From contig NZ_BMTS01000005.1 in NCBI RefSeq assembly GCF_014649795.1, positions 1 through 64,000 on the forward strand: a stretch of DNA of 64,000 bases. The letters run 5' to 3'. This DNA is from Streptomyces melanogenes. Its GTDB lineage: Bacteria > Actinomycetota > Actinomycetes > Streptomycetales > Streptomycetaceae. The stretch's first letter is position 1; every line of letters starts with the position of its first letter. Shown here in pieces: positions 18,528 to 29,650 of the stretch. Both the position numbers and the translations under genes were made by a program. The notes under the pieces were generated by a model. That model was not told where the DNA came from, did not search any database, and worked only from the letters and a program-made list of their open reading frames with translations.

Positions 18528-21262
18528 CGACCGTCCCCCTCCGGTGTATTGCGTCGTACGCCGCCCAGGGCCTGGTCGGGCCCGTCGGCTGTGGTCTCTG
18601 CGCTGGTCATCGCGTTGTGCCGACGCCCGCGCTGCCAGCCACGCTGCATCGACGCCATACGGTTGCGCACTTCCTCTGCGTCGCGCTCGGGCTGCGGCTG
18701 AGCGCCCGGGCCGCCCGGCCCGGTGCGGTCCGCGGGCTCGGCGGAGGTCTCTTTCAGCTGGGGGGCGAGGCTGGCCTGGCGGACCCGGCGGGGCAGGGCG
18801 CCCTGCAGTCCGGTTCCGTCGGCGCTCTCGCGGGCGTGGGCGGGCCGTCGCAGCGGCTCGGGCGCCGGAGCCGGCACGAGTCCGCTGGCGCGCAGCGCGT
18901 CGGCCCGCCGCAGCTCCGGTGACTGCCCGGCCGGACGGACCGGCTCCGCCGCGGACGACGGGTGGTCGCGCCCGGGCTGGTCGTCGACCCGGCGCCCGTG
19001 GTCGCTGACCAGGGTCGGCGCGGGCGGACGGCGGCGCGGCAGCGGTACGGGGCCGACCGGCCGGCCCGGGGCTCCGGCGCCCTCGTCGGCCGTCTGCTGG
19101 TGCTGCCGGCGGTCGGCCGGGATGCCTCGGGGCGCGCCGAAGAAGACGTCGTCGTCCCGCTCGTCGGCGCCCAGCGCGTGCGGGGCGTCCAGCTCCAACG
19201 GGTCCACGGGTGCCTCCAGTTCGACCGGCCCGTCGAGCAGGGCGCGGTCGGGGACGCCCACCGGGAGCGGGGAGAGCGCGCGGGGGCCCGCGTCCCGCTC
19301 GCGGCGCCCGGCCGCGTCGCCGTGGGCCGCCTTGCGGTCGAGGCGGAAGCCGGTGCCGTTGGTGTCCGGCGCGTCGGTGAGCAGGGCCGCCGGGATGAAC
19401 ACGACGGCCGTGGTGCCGCCGTACGGGGAGGGCTGGAGCGAGACGCGGACGTTCTGGCGCTGGGCGAGCCGGCTGACCACGAACAGGCCGAGCCGGTCGG
19501 TGTCGGAGAGCTCGAACTCGGGGGTCTCGGCGAGGCGCAGATTGGCGTCGAGGAGCGCTTCGGGCGTCATGCCCAGGCCCCGGTCGTGGATCTCCAGCGT
19601 GAAGCCGTTGGCCACCTGCTCGCCGTGCACCTGGACGGCGGTGTGCGGGGGCGAGAACACCGTGGCGTTCTCGAGGAGTTCGGCCACCAGGTGGGTGAGG
19701 TCGGCGACGGCCGGGCCGCCCACGCCGAGCCGGGGCAGCCTGCGGACCTCTATGCGCTCGTAGTCCTCGACCTCGGCCACGGCGGCGCGGACCACGTCCA
19801 TCAGCTGGACGGGCTTGCGCCACTGGCGGGAGGGGGCGGCGCCGGAGAGGATCACCAGGCCCTCGGCGTGGCGGCGCATACGGGTGGTGAGGTGGTCGAG
19901 CCGGAACAGGTCGGCGAGCTCGTCGGTGTCCTCGGTGCGGCGCTCCATGGTGTCGAGGAGCGTGAGCTGGCGGTGCAGGAGGACCTGGTTGCGGCGGGCC
20001 AGGTTGACGAAGACCTCGGCCACCCCGCGCCGCACGTCGGCCTGCTTGACGGCGGCCTCGACGGCCGCGCGCTGAAGGGTGTTGAGGGCCTGGCCGACCT
20101 GGCCGACCTCGTCCTTCTCGTAGTCCAGGCGCGGCGCCTCGGTCTCGACGTCGACGTGCTCGCCTGCGGCGAGGCGGCGCATCACGCTCGGCAGGCGCAC
20201 GCCGGACACCTCGTGCGCCTCCTTGCGGAGCCGGGTGAGGTCGCGGATCAGCTCGCGGCCGATGCGTACGGAGAGGAACAGCGAGAAGACGAGCGCGAGG
20301 AAGCCGAGGACGCCCGCGACACCGGCCTTGATGAGGACGTTGAAGGCGACCGGGTGGACGCGGTCGCGGTAGCGGTCGTCGGCGTCCGAGACGGCCTGCG
20401 AGAGGCGCGCGAGCAGCGGGGTCGCGGTCTGCTGCCAGCGGGCCAGGTCGACCTTCGGGTTCTTGGTGGGGCCGGCGGTGATGATGTTCTGCTCGGCGGC
20501 GCGCAGCGACTCGGAGCCGGCGGCGGCCCAGAACCGCTCGAAGATCTCGCGCTCGCCGCCGGGCAGGTTCTCCAGGCTGATCTCGTACAGGAGCGTGCGG
20601 TTGGCGACCAGGTTGACGACCTCGCGCAGTTCGTTCCAGGTGAACTGCGGCGGGGCGACCAGCGAGGAGGCGACCAGGGCGTCCTCGCGCGCCAGCATCT
20701 CGCGGGCCCGGGCGAGGCCCACGACCGCGCGGCCCTGCTTGTCCATGTCCACGTTCTCCAGCGCGTGGAGATTGGTCAGGAACGTGTAGCAGGGCTCGAT
20801 GACGTCGCTGTACGCCTCCAGTGCCCGGGTGCGGTTGAGGCTGCGGCGGTCGACCTGCCGGCGCAGGTCGCCGATGCCGTCGAACTCCTGGAGGACGGTC
20901 TTCAGCCGCGCCCGGGCCGCCGGGCGCAGATCGTCGCGCACCTGGGAGTCATTGGCGGCGGAACGAATCTTCGCGACCGCGCGGTCGGTGTCCCGGCGGC
21001 GGTTCTGCAGCGCGGCGAGCGCGTCGGCGGCCCGCTGGTCGGCCAGGTAGACGAGCGTCTGGCGACGCTCCTCCTGGATGATCTGGACCGTGTCCTCCAT
21101 CGGCGAGCCGACCTTGTCCACGATGTACGTGACGTTCAGCAGCTCGTTGGCCTCGCGGCCGGTGATGTAGGTCGTGAATCCCCACAGGGCGGTGAGGGAG
21201 ACGAGCGGCACCAGCAGCAACGCCACGATCTTCCTGCGGATGGACTTCCCGCGAAAGCGCAT
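18524..21262 (-). CDS. Conservon sensor kinase-like protein CvnA-type
   Basis: A 912-aa membrane protein. An N-terminal helix (KIVALLLVPLVSLTALWGF) and a second near residue 315 (AGVAGVLGFLALVFSLFLSV) flank an extracytoplasmic nitrate/sulfonate-sensing-like helical domain, containing DTVQIIQEERRQTLVYL. Then come HAMP, a degenerate dimerisation helix (RRNQVLLHRQLTLLDTMERR) and a GHKL ATPase domain with ELLENATVFSPP and DRGLGM. The last 300 residues are Pro/Arg-rich and disordered. No typical phospho-accepting H-box or receiver partner is seen. Start at 21262, with GGGGGAGG before it. A possible promoter is TTCGAG-N18-TAGGCT on the minus strand, -10 at 21298-21303. Confidence 0.93.
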   Translation of the reverse strand: MRFRGKSIRRKIVALLLVPLVSLTALWGFTTYITGREANELLNVTYIVDKVGSPMEDTVQIIQEERRQTLVYLADQRAADALAALQNRRRDTDRAVAKIRSAANDSQVRDDLRPAARARLKTVLQEFDGIGDLRRQVDRRSLNRTRALEAYSDVIEPCYTFLTNLHALENVDMDKQGRAVVGLARAREMLAREDALVASSLVAPPQFTWNELREVVNLVANRTLLYEISLENLPGGEREIFERFWAAAGSESLRAAEQNIITAGPTKNPKVDLARWQQTATPLLARLSQAVSDADDRYRDRVHPVAFNVLIKAGVAGVLGFLALVFSLFLSVRIGRELIRDLTRLRKEAHEVSGVRLPSVMRRLAAGEHVDVETEAPRLDYEKDEVGQVGQALNTLQRAAVEAAVKQADVRRGVAEVFVNLARRNQVLLHRQLTLLDTMERRTEDTDELADLFRLDHLTTRMRRHAEGLVILSGAAPSRQWRKPVQLMDVVRAAVAEVEDYERIEVRRLPRLGVGGPAVADLTHLVAELLENATVFSPPHTAVQVHGEQVANGFTLEIHDRGLGMTPEALLDANLRLAETPEFELSDTDRLGLFVVSRLAQRQNVRVSLQPSPYGGTTAVVFIPAALLTDAPDTNGTGFRLDRKAAHGDAAGRRERDAGPRALSPLPVGVPDRALLDGPVELEAPVDPLELDAPHALGADERDDDVFFGAPRGIPADRRQHQQTADEGAGAPGRPVGPVPLPRRRPPAPTLVSDHGRRVDDQPGRDHPSSAAEPVRPAGQSPELRRADALRASGLVPAPAPEPLRRPAHARESADGTGLQGALPRRVRQASLAPQLKETSAEPADRTGPGGPGAQPQPERDAEEVRNRMASMQRGWQRGRRHNAMTSAETTADGPDQALGGVRRNTPEGDGR

Positions 21263-21599
21263 GGCCTCCCCCAGATCAACCGTCAACAAACGGCGTGAGC
21301 CTACTACTGCCACACAGACAACTCGAAGGCACGTCCGGACGATTTTCGGCCGCCCTCAAGGGAGTTGATCATGGGTTGTCCTGGTATTACGTGAGATCAC
21401 CTCCAGGGTGTGGCCGAGGACACCCGTAGGGCCGGTGGTTCCCGTCCGGACCCGGATGGCTGGAATTCTGCCTTCCACGCAAATCCGGGGAATCTTCGGG
21501 GAGTTCCGTTCGTCCTTCTGTACGGGGGTTGTGACGGGGATGTACGGACCCGTGCGCATCGGCAGGCATCGATGCGCCGGTGGTGGGGAGTGAGTATCC
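21263..21599. other. Divergent intergenic region, conservon versus membrane protein
   Basis: 337 bp holding the conservon promoter (minus) and that of the small membrane protein (plus). It is noticeably less GC-rich than coding DNA, with GGGGAATCTTCGGGGAG (21487-21503) and GGTATTACGTGAGATCACCTCC (21382-21403). I see no tRNA or small ORF with a convincing ribosome site. Confidence 0.35.
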
Positions 21600-22097
21600 A
21601 TGGGCACTGAAGGCATGAGTGCGGACCGTGGGGCGGCCGAGGGCTCGCGCGCGGACGGCAGGCATGACGACAGCGGGCACGGCGGAGGCGGGCGCGGCGG
21701 GGGTGAACTGCCGCCGCTGTGGGTGGAGGAGCCCGCGATCCGGCCGCGGCTGCCCGACCCGATCAGGGACGCGGCGGTGCGCTCGGTGCTGATCGTCGCG
21801 GTCACGCTGATCCAGGCGGTGATCGCGTTCCTGTGCACGGTGGCGGGTTCCTGGCTGGCCTTCCCGATGGTGCTGAGCAGCGTGGCGAGCACGGTGGTGG
21901 CGACCTGGGCGGTGCTGGACGTGTGGGTGACCCGCCAGGTGTGGAACCAGCGCAACGGCGTCGTGTCGGTGCCGAGCAGCACCGCGCGCCAACTGCGCCG
22001 GGAGCGGCGCCGGGTGCGGCGCGCGGCCCGGGCGGCCGAGCGGTCGGGGACCGGCCGAATAGGCACGGGCGAGACGGGCAGCCTCTCCCGGGCATAG
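21600..22097 (+). CDS. Small membrane protein of unknown function
   Basis: 165 aa with a disordered, Gly/His/Asp-rich N-terminus, two adjacent membrane helices (VRSVLIVAVTLIQAVIAFLC and the following WLAFPMVLSSVASTVVATWAVL), and a very basic C-terminus (RQLRRERRRVRRAARAAERS) that should stay cytoplasmic. The TM1-TM2 region followed by DVWVTRQVWNQRNGVVSVPS is typical of conserved Streptomyces proteins without assigned function. An in-frame ATG at 21615 is an alternative start. Confidence 0.75.
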   Translation: MGTEGMSADRGAAEGSRADGRHDDSGHGGGGRGGGELPPLWVEEPAIRPRLPDPIRDAAVRSVLIVAVTLIQAVIAFLCTVAGSWLAFPMVLSSVASTVVATWAVLDVWVTRQVWNQRNGVVSVPSSTARQLRRERRRVRRAARAAERSGTGRIGTGETGSLSRA

Positions 22098-22115
22098 CGG
22101 CCCGAGGGAGTGCCG

Positions 22116-22919
22116 GTGGGTGAGGTGCAGGAGCCGGACGCGGCCGTGGGCAGACGCCGCGGCGGCGCCGGGGCACTGCGGTCGGTCGACCGCGCGGTCA
22201 GCGTCCTGGAGGCGCTGGCCCGGCTCGGCGAGGCCGGAGTCACCGAGATCGCCGATGAGTTGGGGGTGCACAAGTCGACCGCGTTCCGGCTGCTCGGGGC
22301 GCTGGAGAACCGTGGCCTGGTCGGCCAGGAGAAGGAACGGGGGAAGTACTTCCTGGGCGCGGGGATGCTGCGTCTGGCCGGTGCCGCGGCCGTGCGGCTC
22401 GACATCTCGCAGGAGGGCGTGCCGGTCTGCCGCGCGCTCGCGGACCTCACGGGCGAGACCGCCAACGTCGCCGTGCTCGACGGCGACGCGGCCGTCAACA
22501 TCATGCAGGCGCGCGGGGCGGCGGCCGTCACGGCGTTCAACTGGCTGGGCCGGCGCACCCCGCTGCACGCGACCGCGAGCGGCAAGGCGCTGCTCGCCCA
22601 CCTCCCCGAGGAGCGCCGCGAGGCACTGCTCGCCCAGGGGCTGGCGCGCTTCACCGCGCACACCCTCACGGATCCGGCCGTGCTCCGCGCCGAGTTGGCG
22701 CGGGTGGTCGAGCGGGGGTACGCGCAGACGGCCGAGGAGCTGGAGGACGGGCTCAACGCCCTGGGGGTGGTGGTGCGCGGCCACGACGGCGCGGTGATCG
22801 GCGCGATCGGCGTCTCGGGCCCGGCGTACCGGATGCCGCGTGAGTCACTCCCGGAGGTCGCCGAGCGCGTCCTGGAGGCCGCCCGGGACCTCTCTCGTCG
22901 CATGGGGCATCCCGGGTAA
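22116..22919 (+). CDS. IclR-family regulator, probable controller of betaine/choline genes
   Basis: A 267-aa IclR regulator: N-terminal winged helix (SVDRAVSVLEALARLGEAGV, ELGVHKSTAFRLLGALENRG) and C-terminal effector domain (NVAVLDGDAAVNIMQA, PLHATASGKALLAHL, GVVVRGHDGAVIGAIGVSGP). The GTG at 22116 has GAGGGAG at 6-nt spacing; a GTG at 22110 would bury that site. It lies 165 nt upstream of the dimethylglycine oxidase gene on the same strand, and its position at the head of the catabolic block suggests it senses choline, betaine or a demethylation product. That role is inferred from context. Confidence 0.88.
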   Translation: MGEVQEPDAAVGRRRGGAGALRSVDRAVSVLEALARLGEAGVTEIADELGVHKSTAFRLLGALENRGLVGQEKERGKYFLGAGMLRLAGAAAVRLDISQEGVPVCRALADLTGETANVAVLDGDAAVNIMQARGAAAVTAFNWLGRRTPLHATASGKALLAHLPEERREALLAQGLARFTAHTLTDPAVLRAELARVVERGYAQTAEELEDGLNALGVVVRGHDGAVIGAIGVSGPAYRMPRESLPEVAERVLEAARDLSRRMGHPG

Positions 22920-25550
<2,631 letters not shown>

Positions 25551-25618
25551 CCGACGCCCTGCGGCGCACGGCGGCACGAGACGGGCCCGGCCGGGCACCG
25601 ACCCCTCCGGGAGGAAGC

Positions 25619-26824
25619 ATGGCTCCGACGTACGACGTGATCGTCCTCGGCCTCGGCGGCATGGGCTCGGCCGCCGCCCAGCACCTCGCCGCGCGCGGCG
25701 TGCGGGTCCTCGGCCTGGAGCGGTTCGGCCCGGTGCACGCGCACGGCTCCAGCCACGGCGGCTCGCGGATCACCCGGCAGTCCTACTTCGAGGACCCGGC
25801 GTACGTGCCGCTGCTGCTGCGGGCGTACGAGCTGTACGACCGGATCGAGCGGGACTCGGGGCGCGAGATCGCGCTGCTGTGCGGCGGGATGATGGTGGGC
25901 CGCCCCGACTGCCGCACGGTCGCGGGCGCGGTGCGCTCGGCCCGGCAGTGGGACCTGCCGCACGAGATGCTGGACGCCCGCGAGATCCGCCGCCGCTTCC
26001 CGACACTCAACCCGCTCGACGACGAGGTGGCGCTCCACGAGGCGCGGGCCGGGCTGCTGCGCCCGGAGACCACGGTGGCCGCCCACCTCCAGCTCGCCAC
26101 CAAGGCGGGCGCCGACCTCCACTTCGAGGAGCCGGCGACCCGCTGGGAGGAGCTGCCGGGCGGGCGCGGGGTCCGCGTCCACACGCCCGAGAACAGCTAC
26201 ACGGCGGGCCAGCTGGTGATCTGCCCGGGCGCCTGGGCACCGGAGCTGCTCGCGGACCTCGGGGTGCCGATCCGTATCGAGCGGCAGGTCATGTACTGGT
26301 TCGGGCCCGAGGGCGGCACCAAGCCGTTCCTCCCGGAGCGCCAGCCGGTCTTCGTGTGGGAGGAGGCGGACGGGGTCCAGGTGTACGGGTTCCCGGCCAT
26401 CGACGGGCCCTCGGGCGGCGTCAAGGTCGCGTTCTTCCGCAAGAACGGCGCGCCCTGCACGCCCGCCACCATCGACCGTACGGTGACGGCGGCCGAGGCC
26501 GAGGAGATGGCGGCGGCCATGCGCCGGGTGACCCCGACCCTGCCGGGAACGTTCCTGCGGGCCGTGACCTGCATGTACTCGACCACGCCGGACGAGCACT
26601 TCGTGATCGCGCGGCACCCGGCGCACCCCGCGACCGCCACCGTGGCCTGCGGTTTCTCGGGGCACGGCTTCAAGTTCGTGCCGGTGGTCGGCGAGATCCT
26701 CGCCGACCTGGCGCTCGACGGCACGACGGCCCATCCCATCGAGCTGTTCGACCCGCTCAGATTCGGTGCGGGGGCGGAGGCGGGCACCACGGCCCCCGCG
26801 AGCGCCCGTGGCGGCGCGCGATGA
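25619..26824 (+). CDS. Monomeric sarcosine oxidase (MSOX/N-methyltryptophan oxidase family)
   Basis: A 401-aa flavoenzyme converting sarcosine to glycine, formaldehyde and H2O2. It begins with the dinucleotide fold [20 protein letters not shown] and the family motif [15 protein letters not shown]. Cys 318 in [14 protein letters not shown] sits where MSOX carries covalent FAD (Cys315), and [16 protein letters not shown] closes the family pattern. GGGAGGAAGC precedes the ATG. It overlaps the Rieske oxygenase gene by ATGA, linking the steps in one operon. The close relative SolA acts on N-methyltryptophan; context argues for sarcosine. Confidence 0.92.
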   Translation: MAPTYDVIVLGLGGMGSAAAQHLAARGVRVLGLERFGPVHAHGSSHGGSRITRQSYFEDPAYVPLLLRAYELYDRIERDSGREIALLCGGMMVGRPDCRTVAGAVRSARQWDLPHEMLDAREIRRRFPTLNPLDDEVALHEARAGLLRPETTVAAHLQLATKAGADLHFEEPATRWEELPGGRGVRVHTPENSYTAGQLVICPGAWAPELLADLGVPIRIERQVMYWFGPEGGTKPFLPERQPVFVWEEADGVQVYGFPAIDGPSGGVKVAFFRKNGAPCTPATIDRTVTAAEAEEMAAAMRRVTPTLPGTFLRAVTCMYSTTPDEHFVIARHPAHPATATVACGFSGHGFKFVPVVGEILADLALDGTTAHPIELFDPLRFGAGAEAGTTAPASARGGAR

Positions 26825-27963
26825 CCGCCGGGGCCGCCGGACGCACCCCGAGCCTGCTGGAGACCCTGCCCGGCCGGTTCTACTGCGACCCTGCGGTCTT
26901 CGCCCAGGAGCAGGAGCGGATCTTCGAAACGCTCTGGTGCTGCGCGGTGCGCGCCGCCGACCTCGACCGGCCCGGCGCCTTCCGCACGGTCCAGGTGGGC
27001 CGCGAGAACGTGCTGGTGGTGCGGACCCGCGAGGGCGCGCTGCGGGCGTTCCTCAACGTCTGCCGGCACCGGGGCGCCCGGGTGTGCGCCGAGGAGAGCG
27101 GCACGGTCCGGCGCACCCTCCAGTGCCCGTACCACGCCTGGACGTACGACCTGGAGGGCAGACTCGTCGCCGCGCCGAACCTGGCGCGGATGCCGGACGT
27201 GGACCGCGAGGAGCGCGGGCTGCTGCGGGTCGCGCTGCGCGAGTGGCTCGGCTACGCGTGGGTGTGCCTGGCGGAGGAGCCGCCGTCGTTCGAGGACACG
27301 GTGGTCGGCGCGGCCACCGAGCGGCTGGGCGACCCGGCGGCGGTGGAGCGCTACCGGGCCGCGGAACTGGCCCTGGGCCGCCGGATCTCGTACGACGTGC
27401 GCGCCAACTGGAAGCTGATCGTCGAGAACTTCATGGAGTGCTACCACTGCGCGACGATCCACCCCGAACTCACCCACGTACTCCCGGAGTTCGCCAAGGG
27501 GTTCGCCGCGCAGTACTACGTGGGGCACGGCGCCGAGTTCGCGCGGGGCGCCGAGGGGTTCACCGTGGACGGCGGCGCGGGGTTCGGGCGGCTCGCGGGG
27601 CTGGCGGACGTGCAGGACCGCCGTTATTACGCGATCACCGTGAAACCGCAGGTGTTCGTGAACCTGGTGCCCGACCACGTGATCGTCCACCGGATGTTCC
27701 CGCTGGCCGTGGACCGCACGGTCGTCGAGTGCGACTGGCTGTACGCACCGGAGGTCGTGGCGTCCGGCGCCGACGTGTCGCGGTCCGTGGAACTGTTCCA
27801 CCGCGTCAACGTGCAGGACTTCGAGGCGTGCGAGCGCACCCAGCCCGCCATGGATTCGCGCGCGTACCGGCGCGGCGGCGTGCTGGTTCCCAGCGAACAC
27901 CACATCCGCGCCTTCCATGAGTGGGTTCTCACATGTCTGAAGCCTCACATGTCTGAAGTGTGA
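26821..27963 (+). CDS. Rieske oxygenase, probable glycine betaine monooxygenase (GbcA-like)
   Basis: A 380-aa oxygenase subunit that should demethylate glycine betaine to dimethylglycine. The Rieske cluster ligands are C81-x-H83 and C102-x2-H105 (CRHRG, CPYHAW). The mononuclear iron site is [22 protein letters not shown] with H209 and H214. Glu 206 stands where most Rieske oxygenases have the bridging Asp, a trait of enzymes for quaternary ammonium substrates. No GbcB-type ferredoxin reductase gene is in the window, so electrons must come from elsewhere. The 3' end carries a 15-bp tandem repeat that sets the stop codon. Confidence 0.9.
   Translation: MTAGAAGRTPSLLETLPGRFYCDPAVFAQEQERIFETLWCCAVRAADLDRPGAFRTVQVGRENVLVVRTREGALRAFLNVCRHRGARVCAEESGTVRRTLQCPYHAWTYDLEGRLVAAPNLARMPDVDREERGLLRVALREWLGYAWVCLAEEPPSFEDTVVGAATERLGDPAAVERYRAAELALGRRISYDVRANWKLIVENFMECYHCATIHPELTHVLPEFAKGFAAQYYVGHGAEFARGAEGFTVDGGAGFGRLAGLADVQDRRYYAITVKPQVFVNLVPDHVIVHRMFPLAVDRTVVECDWLYAPEVVASGADVSRSVELFHRVNVQDFEACERTQPAMDSRAYRRGGVLVPSEHHIRAFHEWVLTCLKPHMSEV
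27928..27958 (+). repeat. 15-bp tandem duplication at the 3' end of the Rieske gene
   Basis: CTCACATGTCTGAAG occurs at 27928-27942 and again at 27944-27958, a 16-nt period. Because the period is not a multiple of three, the duplication shifts the reading frame and creates the final residues and stop of the Rieske oxygenase. The one-copy frame would run on to about 28076, overlapping the aldehyde dehydrogenase start. Confidence 0.85.
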
Positions 27964-27975
27964 ATACCTGGGTAG

Positions 27976-27993
27976 CGGCGCCCCGGGGCGCCG
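27976..27993. repeat. Perfect 18-bp GC palindrome between Rieske and aldehyde dehydrogenase genes
   Basis: CGGCGCCCCGGGGCGCCG is a perfect inverted repeat without loop in the 104-bp gap. It may form a hairpin that attenuates read-through or protects the upstream mRNA end; no U-tract follows. Confidence 0.6.
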
Positions 27994-28067
27994 AGGTGAT
28001 CACGGCTGCCCCGACTCGACTCCGGTGACCGAGGAGCTGAGGGAACTGACGGAAGTCAAGGAGCGTC

Positions 28068-29537
28068 ATGCCTGAACTGTTCATCGGCGGCCGATGGAGC
28101 GCCGCCGTCGACGGGGAGACCCGCGAGATCCGCTGCCCGGCGGACGGCTCGCTGGTCGCCGTGGTCGACGAGGCGGGTCCCAAGGACGCGGCGGCGGCGC
28201 TGGCCGCCGCCCGCGAGGCCTTCGACCGGGGCCCCTGGCCCGGGACCCCCGCCGCCCAGCGGGCCGCGCTGCTGCTGCGCGTCGCCGACCTCATCGAGCG
28301 TGACGCGGCCGCGCTGGCCCGCGCCGAGTCCCTGGACACCGGCAAGCGCCTGGTCGAGTCCGAGTACGACATGGCGGACATCGCCAACTGCTTCCGCCAC
28401 TTCGGCCACCTCGTCGCGGCCCAGGAGCCCGGCCGGGTCGTCGACACCGGCAACCCGGTCACCGACAGCCGTACCGTCACCGAGCCGGTGGGCGTCTGCG
28501 CGCTGATCACGCCGTGGAACTACCCGCTGCTGCAGACGGCGTGGAAGGTCGCGCCGGCCATCGGCGCGGGCAACACCTTCGTCCTCAAGCCCAGCGAGCT
28601 CACCCCGCACACCGCGATCATGCTGATGCGGCTGCTCACCGAGGCCGGACTGCCGGACGGCGTCGCCAACCTGGTCCTCGGCACCGGCCCCGCCGTGGGG
28701 GCGCCGCTGACCGAGGACGAGCGCGTGGACCTGGTGTCGTTCACCGGCGGACTGGCCACCGGGCGGCGCGTGATGGCGTCGGCGGCGGCCACCGTCAAGC
28801 GCACCGCACTGGAACTGGGCGGCAAGAACCCCAACATCGTCTTCGCCGACGCCGACTTCGAGACCGCCGTCGACTACGCCCTGACCGCCGTGTTCCTGCA
28901 CTCCGGCCAGGTCTGCTCGGCGGGCGCGCGGCTGCTGGTCGAGGACTCGCTGCACGACCGCTTCGTCGACGAAGTGGTGCGCCGCGCCCGGCTGATCAGG
29001 CTCGGCGGCCCCTTCGACGAGCAGGCCCGCACCGGCCCGCTGATCTCGGCGGGCCATCTCGCCAAGGTCGAGGCGTACGTCGCGGCCGGGCTCGCCGAGG
29101 GCGCGGTGCTGCGCTGCGGCGGCGCCCGCCCCGAGGACCCGGCGCTGGCGTTCGGCCACTACTACCTGCCGACCGTCCTGGACGAGTGCACGGCCGACAT
29201 GTCCGTGATCCGGGACGAGTCGTTCGGGCCGGTGCTGACCGTCGAGCGGTTCCGCGACGAGGACGAGGCGCTGGCGCTCGCCAACGACACCATCTACGGC
29301 CTGGCCGGAGCGGTGTGGACCCGCGACGAGGCACGCGCGCGCCGGGTCGCCGCCAGGCTGCGCGCGGGCACCGTGTGGATCAACGACTTCCACCCGTACG
29401 TCCCGCAGGCCGAGTGGGGCGGGATGAAGCAGTCGGGAACGGGCCGCGAGCTCGGGCTCGCCGGGCTCGCCGAGTACCAGGAGACCAAGCACATCTGGCG
29501 CAACACCGAGCCGCGCCCGCAGCGCTGGTTCGACTGA
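28068..29537 (+). CDS. betB: Betaine-aldehyde dehydrogenase-like NAD(P) aldehyde dehydrogenase
   Basis: A 489-aa ALDH that, by context, oxidises betaine aldehyde to glycine betaine. Catalytic residues are Glu 249 (ALELGGKNPNIVF) and Cys 283 (HSGQVCSAGARLLVE). Other marks are GVCALITPWNYPLLQTAWK, the cofactor loop SFTGGLATGRRVM, and ESFGPVLTVERF. Opening MPELFIGGRWSAAVDGETREI and length are standard. AAGGAGCGTC precedes the ATG. The flanking oxygenase and GMC oxidase give it both substrate source and product sink. Confidence 0.9.
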   Translation: MPELFIGGRWSAAVDGETREIRCPADGSLVAVVDEAGPKDAAAALAAAREAFDRGPWPGTPAAQRAALLLRVADLIERDAAALARAESLDTGKRLVESEYDMADIANCFRHFGHLVAAQEPGRVVDTGNPVTDSRTVTEPVGVCALITPWNYPLLQTAWKVAPAIGAGNTFVLKPSELTPHTAIMLMRLLTEAGLPDGVANLVLGTGPAVGAPLTEDERVDLVSFTGGLATGRRVMASAAATVKRTALELGGKNPNIVFADADFETAVDYALTAVFLHSGQVCSAGARLLVEDSLHDRFVDEVVRRARLIRLGGPFDEQARTGPLISAGHLAKVEAYVAAGLAEGAVLRCGGARPEDPALAFGHYYLPTVLDECTADMSVIRDESFGPVLTVERFRDEDEALALANDTIYGLAGAVWTRDEARARRVAARLRAGTVWINDFHPYVPQAEWGGMKQSGTGRELGLAGLAEYQETKHIWRNTEPRPQRWFD

Positions 29538-29650
29538 ACGACCGCTGCCCGCGGCGCCGTTCCCCCTGGACTGCCGCCGCCCGCACCGTTCCGCCGCACG
29601 CCCGTCCCTGCCCTCCCCTCTGCACGATCCTGTACGAGGAGTGATCCCCG

